Assembly (NCBI RefSeq): GCF_001029435.1
Contig: NZ_LDOV01000025.1
Coordinates: 295,448-359,447 of the forward strand
DNA: 64,000 bases
Direction of reading: 5' to 3'
Source: Photobacterium aphoticum
Lineage (GTDB): Bacteria; Pseudomonadota; Gammaproteobacteria; Enterobacterales; Vibrionaceae
The first letter of the stretch is position 1. The number at the start of each line of letters is the position of its first letter. A program made the translations under genes and the position numbers. The notes beneath the pieces are model-generated. The model made no database searches, was not told where the DNA came from, and saw nothing but the letters and a program-made list of their open reading frames with translations. This document shows positions 38,345 to 48,281 of this stretch, piece after piece.

Positions 38345-39022
38345 ATGAAGACATTGAGTATCGCGGTGGCACTGAGTCTATTGTTGAGCGGTTGCGGAGA
38401 GAAGGCGGATACACCAACCCCTCCGGCACCGAGTGTCAAGACCAGCACCGTGGCAGGCGTCATTGATGCAGCCTCTGTCTACGATATGACCCTTAACGGC
38501 CACACCTACCCAACACAAGATGCCGAGGCGTCTTACCAAGGCCGTGATTACAATGTCACCTCTGTGAAAAAGGGGATGGCCGTGACGGTACAGTTGGAAA
38601 ACGACAAAGCTGCCGATATTCAACTGGATCCGGCGTTTACCGGTTTAGCGGTATTGAATCCGGATAACCAATTGCTGATGAACGGTGCGACTATTCGCAT
38701 TCCGGATCCGAGCGTATTCACGCTGGACTACAAATATGGCGGCGGTAGCCTGGGATGGGTGATGGTGTTTGCCCATTTGGATGAGAACAACCAGTGGGTA
38801 GTGACAAATGTCTCTCCGATTGATGCCATGCCGAATGCGGAAATGGAAGGCAAAATCACCGGATTGACCGACACACAATTCCACCTTGATGGCGCGACGA
38901 TTCATTATACCGCCAGTGATGTGACCGGTGGCAAACCGCTCGCGAATGGCATGTATGTGCAGGCGCTGGGGCAGTTTGTGAATGATTCCCTCACGGCGAA
39001 CCGTATCGACATCAAATCCTGA
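38345..39022 (+). CDS. DUF5666-like lipoprotein 2
   Basis: A 225-aa predicted lipoprotein (MKTLSIAVALSLLLSGCGEK, Cys17) with a Pro/Thr spacer and one to two units like those in the preceding gene (VAGVIDAASVYDMTLNG...; GKITGLTDTQFHLDG). GAGTAAGAAGGG lies upstream of the ATG as ribosome-binding site. It lacks the multiple repeats of lipoprotein 1 and is closer to the average base composition. Probably exported to the outer membrane. Its role may be the same as that of its neighbour. Confidence 0.7.
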   Translation: MKTLSIAVALSLLLSGCGEKADTPTPPAPSVKTSTVAGVIDAASVYDMTLNGHTYPTQDAEASYQGRDYNVTSVKKGMAVTVQLENDKAADIQLDPAFTGLAVLNPDNQLLMNGATIRIPDPSVFTLDYKYGGGSLGWVMVFAHLDENNQWVVTNVSPIDAMPNAEMEGKITGLTDTQFHLDGATIHYTASDVTGGKPLANGMYVQALGQFVNDSLTANRIDIKS

Positions 39023-39116
39023 GTTGTTCTTGTCAGGCGAAAGTGGGTATAGATCACAACGTTAATATTCGTTACTCTGCTGTAACTGCGACCAAACAGG
39101 ATAGAAGAATTCAGAG

Positions 39117-40397
39117 ATGGAAAGTTTAACGTTACAGCCGATAAACAAGATTAACGGCACGGTGAACCTGCCGGGCTCTAAGAGCGTCTCGAACCGCGCC
39201 TTGCTATTGGCGGCGTTAGCAACAGGGACGACACGACTGACTAATTTACTCGACAGTGATGATATTCGTCATATGTTGAATGCACTGCAGGCGCTTGGTG
39301 TGACCTACCAATTGTCTGCCGATAAAACCGAATGTGAAATCAATGGCCTTGGTGGCGCGTTCAATCGCACAGAAGCGCTGGAACTGTTCCTCGGCAATGC
39401 CGGTACGGCGATGCGACCGTTGGCGGCAGCGTTGTGTTTAGGGAACGGCGACTATGTGCTGACCGGTGAGCCGCGCATGAAAGAGCGCCCGATTGGCCAC
39501 TTAGTGGATGCACTGCGCAGTGCGGGTGCCTCTATTACTTACCTTGAGAATGAGCATTACCCGCCACTGAAAATCAGCGGTACAGGGTTAGCGGGGGGAG
39601 AGGTTGAGATTGATGGCTCGATTTCCAGCCAGTTCCTGACCGCGTTCTTGATGGCGGCACCATTAGCCAAAGCGGACACCGTGATCCGTATTAAAGGGGA
39701 TTTGGTGTCAAAGCCGTACATTGATATCACGCTGCACATCATGGCGCAGTTTGGTGTGACGGTCGAAAACCACGATTACCAGCAGTTTGTGGTAAAAGGT
39801 GGCCAGACTTACGTTTCACCCGGGGATTTCTTGGTAGAAGGCGATGCGTCCTCCGCGTCTTACTTCCTCGCCGCAGCGGCGATCCGTGGCGGTGAAGTGA
39901 AAGTGACCGGTATTGGCCGTAACAGCATTCAGGGCGATATCCAGTTTGCGGACGCACTGGCGGCGATGGGTGCGGATATCGAGTGGGGCGATGATTACGT
40001 GATCGCACGTCGTGGTGAGCTCAATGCGGTCGATATGGATTTTAACCATATCCCGGATGCGGCCATGACCATTGCGACGGCGGCGCTGTTTGCGAACGGC
40101 ACCACCGCGATCCGTAACGTGTACAACTGGCGCGTGAAAGAAACTGACCGCTTAGCCGCGATGGCGACTGAGTTGCGTAAAGTCGGGGCAGAGGTCGAAG
40201 AAGGTGAGGACTTTATTGTGATCACGCCACCTGCGACACTGCAACATGCGGCGATTGATACCTATGATGATCACCGTATGGCGATGTGTTTCTCGCTGGT
40301 GGCACTGAGCGACACGCCGGTGACCATTAACGACCCGAAATGTACGTCAAAAACCTTCCCGGATTATTTTGAGAAGTTGGCTATACTGAGTCAGTGA
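39117..40397 (+). CDS. aroA: EPSP synthase (3-phosphoshikimate 1-carboxyvinyltransferase)
   Basis: Shikimate pathway enzyme forming 5-enolpyruvylshikimate-3-phosphate. The 426-aa protein (E. coli 427) begins [37 protein letters not shown]; the signature [15 protein letters not shown] (PEP site) and [26 protein letters not shown] are conserved. The glycine in NAGTAMRP is intact, so the enzyme looks like a class I form. It should be glyphosate-sensitive like the E. coli enzyme. A terminator follows. Confidence 0.97.
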   Translation: MESLTLQPINKINGTVNLPGSKSVSNRALLLAALATGTTRLTNLLDSDDIRHMLNALQALGVTYQLSADKTECEINGLGGAFNRTEALELFLGNAGTAMRPLAAALCLGNGDYVLTGEPRMKERPIGHLVDALRSAGASITYLENEHYPPLKISGTGLAGGEVEIDGSISSQFLTAFLMAAPLAKADTVIRIKGDLVSKPYIDITLHIMAQFGVTVENHDYQQFVVKGGQTYVSPGDFLVEGDASSASYFLAAAAIRGGEVKVTGIGRNSIQGDIQFADALAAMGADIEWGDDYVIARRGELNAVDMDFNHIPDAAMTIATAALFANGTTAIRNVYNWRVKETDRLAAMATELRKVGAEVEEGEDFIVITPPATLQHAAIDTYDDHRMAMCFSLVALSDTPVTINDPKCTSKTFPDYFEKLAILSQ

Positions 40398-40426
40398 TTG
40401 AGCGATCGGCGTAAAAAAATACGGAT

Positions 40427-40459
40427 ACACCCGTCACTGTTGGCGGGTGTTGTTTTTTT
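40427..40459 (+). terminator. terminator after aroA
   Basis: ACACCCG / CGGGTGT stem with a 10-base loop, followed by TGTTTTTTT, 30 bases past the stop. Confidence 0.8.
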
Positions 40460-40626
40460 GCTGTAATAGTGCGGTATTACCGATTGGTATCAGTAGCATT
40501 TTCCCGTATAATCTGCCCCCGCAAAAAAGGTGTAATACGTATCCACATTTATCCGCCTGTGTTTAACCGGCTAAAGGGTGTCGATGGGTATTACTGCTTA
40601 CGTTAGAACAAGTTCGGAGAATACCT

Positions 40627-41310
40627 ATGTCTACTCATGCTCCAGTGATCACTGTCGATGGCCCAAGTGGTGCCGGTAAAGGCACGCTATGTATGCTATT
40701 GGCAGAAAAACTGGGCTGGAAACTGCTTGATTCTGGCGCGATCTACCGCGTGTTGGCACTGGCTGCCATTCACCATGGTGTGGATCTAGAATCTGAAGAT
40801 GCGCTTGTTCCTTTAGCCGCGCATCTGGATGTGCAGTTTGTTGCCGAAGGTGAGCTGGTCAAGGTGATCCTAGAAGGTGAAGACGTGTCTGGCGAGCTCC
40901 GTAAAGAAGAAACGGGGATGGCGGCGTCAAAAGTGGCCGCATTACCACGCGTACGTGAAGCGCTATTGCGTCGTCAGCGTGCGTTCAGTGAAGCGCCTGG
41001 ACTGGTGGCAGATGGCCGTGACATGGGCACCGTTGTCTTTCCACAAGCAGAAGTCAAGATTTTCCTCGATGCCAGTGCAGAAGAACGTGCGAATCGTCGC
41101 ATGAACCAGTTGCAACAGAAGGGCTTAGATGTTAACTTTGACCACCTTTTGAAAGAAATTCAAGAGCGCGACGATCGTGATCGCAACCGTGCGGTAGCGC
41201 CACTTCGTCCTGCAGACGATGCGTTGGTACTTGATTCAACGTCAATGACGATTGAAGAAGTGACTATCAAGGCATTGAATTATATTGAAAAGAAATTGTC
41301 CGCTGAGTAA
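40627..41310 (+). CDS. cmk: cytidylate kinase
   Basis: Phosphorylates CMP and dCMP. The 227-aa protein has the P-loop [22 protein letters not shown] at residues ~9-30, the base-binding RDMGTVVFP and the lid-region [14 protein letters not shown]. It is followed by rpsA at 99 bases, as in E. coli (cmk-rpsA-ihfB). Confidence 0.97.
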   Translation: MSTHAPVITVDGPSGAGKGTLCMLLAEKLGWKLLDSGAIYRVLALAAIHHGVDLESEDALVPLAAHLDVQFVAEGELVKVILEGEDVSGELRKEETGMAASKVAALPRVREALLRRQRAFSEAPGLVADGRDMGTVVFPQAEVKIFLDASAEERANRRMNQLQQKGLDVNFDHLLKEIQERDDRDRNRAVAPLRPADDALVLDSTSMTIEEVTIKALNYIEKKLSAE

Positions 41311-41409
41311 TCAGTGAGACGGCGTTGGTGTCACGGATGATAACCGACATTACTACCAACCCCATGCGGTAGGATACCCATGGTTGTTAATCAGATTGAA
41401 GATTAAATA

Positions 41410-43080
41410 ATGACTGAATCTTTTGCTTTACTCTTTGAAGAGTCTCTAAACGAACTAGAAACACGTCCTGGCGCGATCGTTAAAGGTACTGTTGTAGCTA
41501 TCGAAAACGGTTACGTACTAGTAGACGCAGGCCTTAAGTCTGAGTCTTCTATCCCAGTTGAAGAATTCAAGAACGCTGCTGGCGAACTAGAAATCGAAGT
41601 TGGTGCAGAAGTTGACGTTGCTCTAGATGCAGTAGAAGACGGCTTCGGTGAGACTAAGCTTTCTCGTGAAAAAGCTAAGCGTCACGAAGCTTGGATCGTT
41701 CTAGAAAAAGCTTACGAAGATGCTGAAACTGTTATCGGTATCATCAACGGTAAAGTTAAAGGCGGCTTCACAGTTGAACTTAACGGCATCCGTGCGTTCC
41801 TACCAGGTTCACTAGTAGACGTTCGCCCAGTTCGTGACACAGCTCACCTAGAAAACAAAGAGCTAGAGTTCAAAGTAATCAAGCTTGATCAGAAGCGTAA
41901 CAACGTAGTTGTTTCTCGTCGCGCAGTTATCGAATCAGAAAACAGCGTTGAGCGTGATGAACTTCTTGCTTCTCTACAGGAAGGCATGGAAGTTAAAGGT
42001 ATCGTTAAGAACCTTACTGACTACGGTGCATTCGTTGATCTTGGTGGTGTTGACGGTCTTCTACACATCACTGACATGGCTTGGAAGCGCGTTAAGCACC
42101 CATCTGAAATCGTTAATGTTGGCGACGAGATCAACGTTAAAGTTCTTAAGTTCGATCGTGAGCGTACTCGCGTATCACTAGGTCTTAAGCAGCTAGGCGA
42201 AGATCCATGGGTAGCAATCGCTAAGCGTTACCCAGAAGGCACTAAGCTTTCTGGCCGTGTAACTAACCTAACTGATTACGGCTGCTTCGTAGAAATCGAA
42301 GAAGGCGTTGAAGGTCTAGTACACGTTTCTGAAATGGATTGGACTAACAAAAACATCCACCCATCTAAAGTTGTTAACGTTGGCGACGAAGTTGAAGTTA
42401 TGGTTCTTGATATCGACGAAGAACGTCGTCGTATCAGCCTAGGTCTTAAGCAGTGTAAAGCGAACCCATGGCAGTCATTTGCAGAAATGCAAGCTAAGGG
42501 CGACAAAGTAACTGGTAAGATCAAGTCTATCACTGACTTCGGTATCTTCATCGGCCTAGAAGGCGGCATCGACGGTCTAGTTCACCTATCTGACATTTCT
42601 TGGAATGTTGCAGGTGAAGAAGCAGTTCGTGACTTCAAGAAAGGCGACGAAATCTCTGCTGTAGTTCTAGCGGTTGACGCTGAGCGTGAGCGTATCTCTC
42701 TTGGTATCAAGCAAATCGACGAAGACCCATTCAACGGTTACGTTGCAGCTAACAAGAAAGGTGCTCTAGTTAACGGTACTGTTGTTGCTGTTGACGCTAA
42801 AGGCGCAACTGTTGAGCTAGCTGAAGGTGTTGAAGGTTACCTACGTGCTTCTGAAGCATCAGTTGACCGCGTTGAAGACGCAACTCTAGTTCTTTCTGTA
42901 GGCGATGCTGTTGAAGCTAAGTTCACTGGCGTTGACCGTAAGAACCGCGTAATCAACCTATCTGTTCGTGCTAAAGACGCTGCAGAAGAGCAAGAAGCAA
43001 TTGCTAACCTAAACAAGCAGGACGATGCTGCTTTCGGTAACGCAATGGCTGACGCTTTCAAAGCTGCTAAAGGCGAATAA
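41410..43080 (+). CDS. rpsA: 30S ribosomal protein S1
   Basis: 556-aa ribosomal protein S1 with six S1 (OB-fold) repeats; repeats 1-2 bind the ribosome, 3-6 bind mRNA. The start [21 protein letters not shown] is typical. Codon choice is visibly biased compared with neighbours (GTT, CTA/CTT, GAA, ACT, GCT dominate), as expected for a very highly expressed gene. The preceding 99 bases are probably the leader used for S1 autogenous control. Confidence 0.99.
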   Translation: MTESFALLFEESLNELETRPGAIVKGTVVAIENGYVLVDAGLKSESSIPVEEFKNAAGELEIEVGAEVDVALDAVEDGFGETKLSREKAKRHEAWIVLEKAYEDAETVIGIINGKVKGGFTVELNGIRAFLPGSLVDVRPVRDTAHLENKELEFKVIKLDQKRNNVVVSRRAVIESENSVERDELLASLQEGMEVKGIVKNLTDYGAFVDLGGVDGLLHITDMAWKRVKHPSEIVNVGDEINVKVLKFDRERTRVSLGLKQLGEDPWVAIAKRYPEGTKLSGRVTNLTDYGCFVEIEEGVEGLVHVSEMDWTNKNIHPSKVVNVGDEVEVMVLDIDEERRRISLGLKQCKANPWQSFAEMQAKGDKVTGKIKSITDFGIFIGLEGGIDGLVHLSDISWNVAGEEAVRDFKKGDEISAVVLAVDAERERISLGIKQIDEDPFNGYVAANKKGALVNGTVVAVDAKGATVELAEGVEGYLRASEASVDRVEDATLVLSVGDAVEAKFTGVDRKNRVINLSVRAKDAAEEQEAIANLNKQDDAAFGNAMADAFKAAKGE

Positions 43081-43152
43081 TTGAGCGAAGGGGGAAGATT
43101 TTTCCCCCTAAGCGGTTATACTATTGAGAAACATACTAAAAACGGAGTGTTT

Positions 43153-43443
43153 ATGACAAAGTCTGAATTAATTGAAAGGCTGTGTAGTCAACAAACACAT
43201 CTTTCTGCCAAACAGGTAGAAGATGCAATCAAGGAAATCCTTGAGCATATGGCAACCACTCTCGCTGAGGGTGATCGTATTGAGATCCGTGGCTTTGGTA
43301 GCTTCTCTCTGCATTACCGTGCTCCGCGTGTGGGTCGCAATCCTAAGACCGGTGACAAAGTTGAGCTAGACGGCAAGTACGTTCCTCACTTCAAACCGGG
43401 TAAAGAATTACGTGACCGTGTTAACTCAGCAGTAGCTGGTTAA
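43153..43443 (+). CDS. ihfB: integration host factor beta subunit
   Basis: DNA-bending protein subunit of 96 aa. Starts [33 protein letters not shown], and the beta-ribbon arm [15 protein letters not shown] is fully conserved. The frame is open from the rpsA stop, but the extension has no family counterpart; the ATG at 43153 has GGAG 9 bases before. Order rpsA-ihfB as in E. coli. Confidence 0.98.
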   Translation: MTKSELIERLCSQQTHLSAKQVEDAIKEILEHMATTLAEGDRIEIRGFGSFSLHYRAPRVGRNPKTGDKVELDGKYVPHFKPGKELRDRVNSAVAG

Positions 43444-43460
43444 CCACGTATCGAACATAA

Positions 43461-43492
43461 AAACGGCATACTGCTTAGTATGCCGTTTTTTT
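43461..43492 (+). terminator. terminator after ihfB
   Basis: AAACGGCATACT-GCTT-AGTATGCCGTTT, a 12-bp perfect stem followed by TTTTTT, 17 bases past the stop. Confidence 0.92.
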
Positions 43493-43633
43493 ATGCTTAT
43501 TGATCATGGTCTGATGAGCCAAAATCTTGCATAATCAGGCATGCCATCTGTTTAGTGTCTGTACCCTTTTTCGGTAGCGCATTGATGACCACAGATTGGT
43601 ATCATCAGTTTTATTGAGTGAGAAGGATTCACG

Positions 43634-43930
43634 ATGAAAAAGATACTGACTGCATTAACGGTACTTATTTTGTTAGGTTGCTTCATGGTCGCTATGGCCC
43701 TTGGCACCCAAAACCAACAAATCGTTAATTTCGACTTTCTGATCGCCCAGGGAGAGTTCCAACTATCCGCCCTGCTAGGCATTGCATTCGGTTCCGGTTT
43801 CGGGATTGGCTGGCTGATTTGTGGCCTGCTATACCTGAAAGCGCGCTTTGTACGAAACCGCCTGAAAAAGAAAGTCCAGAAACAGCAACTTGAATTGGAT
43901 CAGCTTCGTGCCGAGCCTGTGAAGGAATAA
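43634..43930 (+). CDS. lapA: lipopolysaccharide assembly protein LapA
   Basis: A 98-aa inner-membrane protein (YciS family) that works with LapB in regulating LpxC turnover by FtsH and LPS assembly. Two membrane segments (residues ~5-25, 44-66) and a charged C-terminal coiled coil (KKKVQKQQLELDQLRAE). Followed six bases later by lapB, so co-transcribed. Confidence 0.93.
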   Translation: MKKILTALTVLILLGCFMVAMALGTQNQQIVNFDFLIAQGEFQLSALLGIAFGSGFGIGWLICGLLYLKARFVRNRLKKKVQKQQLELDQLRAEPVKE

Positions 43931-43936
43931 ACGTTA

Positions 43937-45106
43937 ATGCTAGAGCTGTTGTTCCTGCTTTTGCCTATTGCTGCCGCCTACGGCTGGTACATGGGTAACA
44001 GGAGCGCTAGTAATAAACAACAGGAGCAGTCTCACCACATGTCACGTCAGTACGTGACCGGTTTGAACTTGCTGTTATCGGATCAGTCCGATAAAGCGGT
44101 TGATGTGTTCATCGAGCTGCTCCAAGTTGACAGTGAAACGATTGATACCCACCTTGCTCTCGGAAATTTGTTCCGCAGCCGAGGGGAGGTCGATCGCGCC
44201 ATTCGTATTCACCAGAATTTGATCGCCCGTCCTAACCTGACGATTGATCAACGTAATCTGGCGTTGCAGCAGTTGGCACAAGACTATATGGCCGCAGGTT
44301 TCTTTGACCGTGCGGAAAAGATTTTTGAACAGCTGTTGGATGAGCCCGATCACCGTAAAGGGGCCTTGCAGCAGTTACTGACCATTTACCAGCAAACCCG
44401 TGAGTGGGAGCGTGCTATCGACGTGTCGACGCAGTTGGTAAAAATGGGCAAGAGCAAGCTCAAGCATGACATCGCTCATTACTGGTGTGAAATGGCCATG
44501 CTTGAGATGAGCGCGCAAAACCCGGACAAAGCCAAGCAGTTGCTGAAAAAGTCACTGGCGGCAGATAAAACCTGTGTCCGTGCCTCTATCATGCTGGCGA
44601 AGATTTTGATCTCGGAAGACGAGTACAAAGCTGCCGCCAAGCAGTTAGAACGTGTCGCCGATCAAGACATGGACTTCATTGGTGAAGCGCTGCCGTTGCT
44701 GTTGGAATGCTACGAAGCCACCAATAATGAAACGGCCTGGCTTAAGTACCTGCGTTATTGCGTGGAAGAAAAAGCCGGCTCGACGGCTGAGTTGATGCTG
44801 GCCGACGAAATAGCCAAGCGTGAAGGGGCAACCATGGCGCAGTCTTACATGACGCGTCAGTTGCAGAAAAACCCGACCCTGAAAGGCTTCTACCAGTTGA
44901 TGGATTACCATCTGGATGAAGCAGAAGAAGGCCGTGCCAAAGAAAGCTTGATGTCCCTGCGTGGCATGGTTGGCGAGCAATTGAAGATCAAGCCGCATTA
45001 CCGCTGTCGTCAGTGTGGTTTTGCTACCCATTCCCTGTACTGGCAGTGCCCGTCCTGTAAAGGGTGGGGCACCATTAAGCCGATTCGTGGGCTTGACGGT
45101 GAATAA
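43937..45106 (+). CDS. lapB: lipopolysaccharide assembly protein LapB
   Basis: A 389-aa membrane-anchored tetratricopeptide protein (YciM) that presents LpxC to FtsH. N-terminal membrane segment (residues ~2-18, ELLFLLLPIAAAYGWYMGNRSA), then TPR repeats (~40-340) and a C-terminal rubredoxin-type zinc domain YRCRQCGFATHSLYWQCPSCKGWG with four cysteines. It forms an operon with lapA. Confidence 0.95.
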   Translation: MLELLFLLLPIAAAYGWYMGNRSASNKQQEQSHHMSRQYVTGLNLLLSDQSDKAVDVFIELLQVDSETIDTHLALGNLFRSRGEVDRAIRIHQNLIARPNLTIDQRNLALQQLAQDYMAAGFFDRAEKIFEQLLDEPDHRKGALQQLLTIYQQTREWERAIDVSTQLVKMGKSKLKHDIAHYWCEMAMLEMSAQNPDKAKQLLKKSLAADKTCVRASIMLAKILISEDEYKAAAKQLERVADQDMDFIGEALPLLLECYEATNNETAWLKYLRYCVEEKAGSTAELMLADEIAKREGATMAQSYMTRQLQKNPTLKGFYQLMDYHLDEAEEGRAKESLMSLRGMVGEQLKIKPHYRCRQCGFATHSLYWQCPSCKGWGTIKPIRGLDGE

Positions 45107-45136
45107 TCTGGTAGCCCCATTGGGGTGAACAAATCA

Positions 45137-45165
45137 AAAGCCTATTCTTATGAATAGGCTTTTTG
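45137..45165 (+). terminator. terminator after lapB
   Basis: AAAAGCCTATTC-TTAT-GAATAGGCTTTT perfect 12-bp stem, 30 bases past the lapB stop. Confidence 0.9.
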
Positions 45166-45380
45166 CTATGTATTGATTTATATCGGCATTTTTAATGTCA
45201 GCCGGTTTGGTTGCGGATTTTTGTCTGCCTAACAAACGATTGGCATGGCAAGATAACTGTATGTTTTAGTGCTTAGGTGCAACAAAGCAATAAATGCTCG
45301 CATAATTATAAATTTACTGTACAATCCCGCCCGACTCAGGAAACTGGGTGTGATTGACCTATAACTTAGCAGGAGATGCC

Positions 45381-46076
45381 ATGTTAGACCCAAAAGTGAT
45401 TGTTGCTCTTGATTACCCAAGCCAGGAAGAGGCATTGGCCTTCGTTGATCGCATTGAGCCGGGTAGCTGCCGATTGAAAGTGGGCAAAGAGATGTTCACC
45501 TACTTTGGCCCTGACTTCGTGCGTCAGTTGCAAAACCGTGGTCACTCGGTATTCCTAGACCTTAAATTCCACGATATCCCAAATACTTGTTCGCACGCCG
45601 TACGTGCGGCCGCAGAGTTGGGTGTATGGATGGTGAACGTGCACGCATCAGGCGGTGAGCGCATGATGACAGCTTCTCGTGAAATCCTAGAGCCCTACGG
45701 CAAAGACCGTCCGCTATTGATTGGTGTGACCGTGCTAACCAGCATGGAAGCGTCGGATCTACGTGGTATCGGCATTCAGTGTGAGCCACAAGAGCAGGTA
45801 TTGAACTTGGCACGTCTGACCAAGAACAGCGGCCTAGACGGTGTGGTGTGTTCTGCACAAGAAGCGAGCCTGCTAAAAGGCGAGCTAGGCCAGTCATTCA
45901 AACTGGTAACGCCAGGCATTCGTCCAGCGGGCAGCGAAGCGGGCGATCAGCGCCGTGTAATGACCCCTGTAGAAGCGGTAGCCGCCGGCTCAGATTACCT
46001 GGTTATTGGTCGTCCAATTACTCAAGCGGCGGATCCTGCTGCGGTATTGGCGGCGATTAACAAGACTCTGGCATAA
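45381..46076 (+). CDS. pyrF: orotidine 5'-phosphate decarboxylase
   Basis: Final step of UMP synthesis. 231 aa; the motif [10 protein letters not shown] contains the catalytic Lys and Asp. The start [23 protein letters not shown] at 45381 has AGGAGA just before it; the frame runs open to 45354 but the extra residues do not match the family. The upstream region contains an extended -10-like TGTACAAT (around 45318). Confidence 0.97.
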   Translation: MLDPKVIVALDYPSQEEALAFVDRIEPGSCRLKVGKEMFTYFGPDFVRQLQNRGHSVFLDLKFHDIPNTCSHAVRAAAELGVWMVNVHASGGERMMTASREILEPYGKDRPLLIGVTVLTSMEASDLRGIGIQCEPQEQVLNLARLTKNSGLDGVVCSAQEASLLKGELGQSFKLVTPGIRPAGSEAGDQRRVMTPVEAVAAGSDYLVIGRPITQAADPAAVLAAINKTLA

Positions 46077-46108
46077 CGCCTGACGGGTTAGCGTAAAGAT
46101 TGAAAAAG

Positions 46109-46143
46109 AAACGGGCCCTTGTACACACAAGGGCCCGTTTTTT
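46109..46143. terminator. bidirectional terminator between pyrF and yjdM
   Basis: AAACGGGCCCTTG / CAAGGGCCCGTTT stem of 13 bp with a 6-base loop and A/T runs on both sides. Confidence 0.92.
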
Positions 46144-46216
46144 ATTTGTGTTTGATGGACAGGCGATAGGTGAATGCGGATACAACACCGCGCAGCGTCC
46201 AGCCAAATAGAAAACG

Positions 46217-46549
46217 TTATCCGGCTTTTTTCACGAATGCCGCAGTTACCATCATGTCGCCTGCGCCGTCCAGCTTACAATCCAACTGGTGATCTTTGCC
46301 TTCTACGATACGTTTGATCACGCCTTTCGTACCGATTTTCAGCACCATCGAGCTGCCTTTCACTTTTAAATCTTTCGCGACTGTGATTTTGTCACCTTCT
46401 GCCAGTTGCGTGCCGTTGGCATCTTTGACGGTAAAAGTTTCTTCTACGGCATTCGGATCCCACTCATGGGCACATTCCGGACACACAAGGTGGTTTTGAT
46501 CAGGATAGACGTATTCAGACTGACAGTTTGGGCAAGGAGGTAGAGACAT
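46217..46549 (-). CDS. yjdM: YjdM (PhnA-like) zinc-ribbon protein
   Basis: A 110-aa protein with an N-terminal zinc ribbon (CPNCQSEYVYPDQNHLVCPEC) and a C-terminal SH3-like domain. It matches E. coli YjdM, once called PhnA; the name does not mean phosphonate breakdown and the function is unclear. Convergent with pyrF across a shared terminator. Confidence 0.93.
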   Translation of the reverse strand: MSLPPCPNCQSEYVYPDQNHLVCPECAHEWDPNAVEETFTVKDANGTQLAEGDKITVAKDLKVKGSSMVLKIGTKGVIKRIVEGKDHQLDCKLDGAGDMMVTAAFVKKAG

Positions 46550-47045
46550 AAATAACCACTCATCATTGAAGGAAATTGAAAGCGGTCATGATAGCCAGTT
46601 ATGGGGTTGAGTGCGATCAGATTGTTGGGGGGTAGGGACGAGTTTGCGAGGGACGGGGGGCGAGGAAAAGCGGGGCTGTGGTCCTGTGGTCCTATGGTTG
46701 GTAGGGATGAGTTTCGAGTATCGAGATGCAAGTAAAAGCATGAAGTTATGTTTAAAAATCGGGAACGTTACTTGATTTGTGTAAAATACTTAATCCTTGT
46801 TCAATTGTTAATCAATGGCTTTGATTCTGTCACAAACTTACCGCTCAAGATGAAGCAGAATGAGTCAGCTAAATGATTAGAAACAACGTTGATGGATTCC
46901 ATACAGCGCGAAGTGGTCATATTTGTGGGGTAATTCACTAATTGGCATTTACCGTCCCGAATTTGCAGTGCCAATAAGTAACTGGTAGGTTATGTGTGTG
47001 GTGTCACATTGTTATCTGCGAGTTAAAAGAAAAGAGGTTGGGTGA
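46550..47045. other. 496-bp gap upstream of an AT-rich islet
   Basis: No gene. From 46616 to 46735 it is GC-rich and full of short related strings (GGGACGAGTTT, GGGATGAGTTT, GTGGTCCTGTGGTCCT, GAGTATCGAG), which look like decayed tandem repeats similar in style to the perfect arrays elsewhere. From ~46740 the sequence becomes distinctly AT-rich, leading into the islet. Confidence 0.6.
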
Positions 47046-47351
47046 ATGTATAACAATATCGATAAAGTACTAGAAAATATTCATGAACACTTTCAAACAC
47101 TGTTTGGTGAAAAATTCGAGGAAAAGCGTCAGTTTCGTTACGTAGATTACATTTCTGAAAATTATAACTTCCGAGTACATGCTGCATTTATTCAGACTCG
47201 AATTGCAGATGACTTCGACGTTTCAATTCAACAGCGAATCGATCATGCACTGAAAGGCTTAAATGTTGAAAAAGGTGCAATGTATGATTTCACAACCAAA
47301 TTTGTAGATGATGCATTATCCACAGAATATTGCGTTGAGTTAATTAAGTAA
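47046..47351 (+). CDS. hypothetical protein in AT-rich islet
   Basis: Not recognised. 101 aa, predicted soluble, with alternating helices (NIDKVLENIHEHFQTLFGEKF) and a strand-like middle (FRVHAAFIQTRIADDFDVS). AGAGG lies upstream of the ATG. The coding sequence is clearly more AT-rich than the neighbouring genes and uses codons unlike theirs, so recent transfer is likely. A hairpin terminator (47387) follows. Confidence 0.6.
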   Translation: MYNNIDKVLENIHEHFQTLFGEKFEEKRQFRYVDYISENYNFRVHAAFIQTRIADDFDVSIQQRIDHALKGLNVEKGAMYDFTTKFVDDALSTEYCVELIK

Positions 47352-47386
47352 TTTCACTGTGTTCCCCCCGTAAACAGATCACCCAG

Positions 47387-47411
47387 AGGCTGCCCGTTGG
47401 CGGCCTTTCTT
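47387..47411 (+). terminator. terminator after the first islet gene
   Basis: AGGCTGCC-CGTT-GGCGGCCT stem followed by TTCTTG, a moderately good terminator. Confidence 0.65.
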
Positions 47412-47589
47412 GTATATGGCCGTTACATGATTATGTCGACTCTGTGCAGATTTAACGTAATAACCAGATGCTGCACCGATTTTTGGACTGATTATGTAAT
47501 ATCCACTCATGAGTGTTTGGTAGCATATGTGGGCAATCTTAGATCGTTGAATCCAATGCTATACCTTCATGAAAAATTGAGGATTTTCA

Positions 47590-48024
47590 GTGCAAGTAGA
47601 TATATTTGAAAAGGTTAGAAACGGTGAAATTGTCAGTACTGATCAGTATCAAGTTAAGTCCATACAGGTAGGTACTGATGATGGACAAAAGTACAAAATA
47701 TATACCGATTTGTTGAGTATGCTTTCTAAAGGCTATATTACTGGCGTCCCTATTGATAAAGGGGATTTAGGTCCAAATTTTGATCAACTCCAAGTTACAA
47801 AGCTTGGTTCAGAGACCTATGATTTTTTGATAACCCCTATGAACCAAATTGGAAAACCTACACTTTGGGAAACATGTCTAAATGCGATTGTAGGTTTTTT
47901 TGTTGGCCGTATAAGTTGGTTTTTTTTCGTAACAGTCATTTGTATTTTAATTCCCACGCTTAACGAAGATGCTGAAGAATTGTTGAGGCGCTGTATTGAT
48001 TGGCTCTTAACATTGATTGCATAA
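47590..48024 (+). CDS. hypothetical membrane-anchored protein in AT-rich islet
   Basis: Not recognised with certainty. 144 aa starting at a GTG. Residues ~1-82 look like a winged-helix-like domain (IYTDLLSMLSKGYITGVPID...QVTKLGSETYDFL), reminiscent of DUF2513-type phage or mobile-element proteins. Residues ~96-122 are a hydrophobic segment (TCLNAIVGFFVGRISWFFFVTVICILIP), so the protein is probably membrane-bound. AT-rich, with a TAACAA-containing attC-like sequence starting 6 bases past the stop. Function unknown. Confidence 0.55.
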   Translation: MQVDIFEKVRNGEIVSTDQYQVKSIQVGTDDGQKYKIYTDLLSMLSKGYITGVPIDKGDLGPNFDQLQVTKLGSETYDFLITPMNQIGKPTLWETCLNAIVGFFVGRISWFFFVTVICILIPTLNEDAEELLRRCIDWLLTLIA

Positions 48025-48030
48025 GCGGTA

Positions 48031-48060
48031 TAACAACACGGTCTGAGGTGGACTGTTAAG
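48031..48060 (+). other. attC-like half-site (possible integron cassette end)
   Basis: TAACAACACGGTCTGAGGTG followed by GACTGTTAAG resembles the 5' half of Vibrio cassette recombination sites, which read TAACAA, a short spacer, GAGGG-type, GGACTG-type and TCAAC-type steps. It begins 6 bases after the stop of the islet gene, the position expected in gene cassettes. No complementary 3' half (GTTA-type core) was found downstream, so if real it is a decayed or partial site. Confidence 0.35.
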
Positions 48061-48281
48061 GTAATGCGTTACACTCGGCGATTTACTATAACACCCGCAA
48101 CTCGCCTGACAACAACATATGTCAGCTCAATTAGGAAAGGTCACGTTGTGGCCTTTGCCCTTCGCTCTTCCTCGCCCCTAGTCCCTCGAAACTCGCCAAC
48201 TCCAAAATCCGTGACCCACCCAACATACCTTCTTTCGCCCAGCCCCTACACTGGATCTATCACTCGCCAGTGGAGGTCGCT

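Noticed and set aside
43081..43152. Extension of ihfB upstream of 43153
   Set aside because: The sequence has no counterpart in IHF beta and begins directly at the rpsA stop; the ATG at 43153 matches the family.
47397..47609. 70-residue frame between the two islet genes
   Set aside because: It starts inside the terminator hairpin of the first gene and has no ribosome-binding site.
46740..48060. Prophage remnant
   Set aside because: AT-rich, but no integrase, portal, tail or repressor gene is seen.
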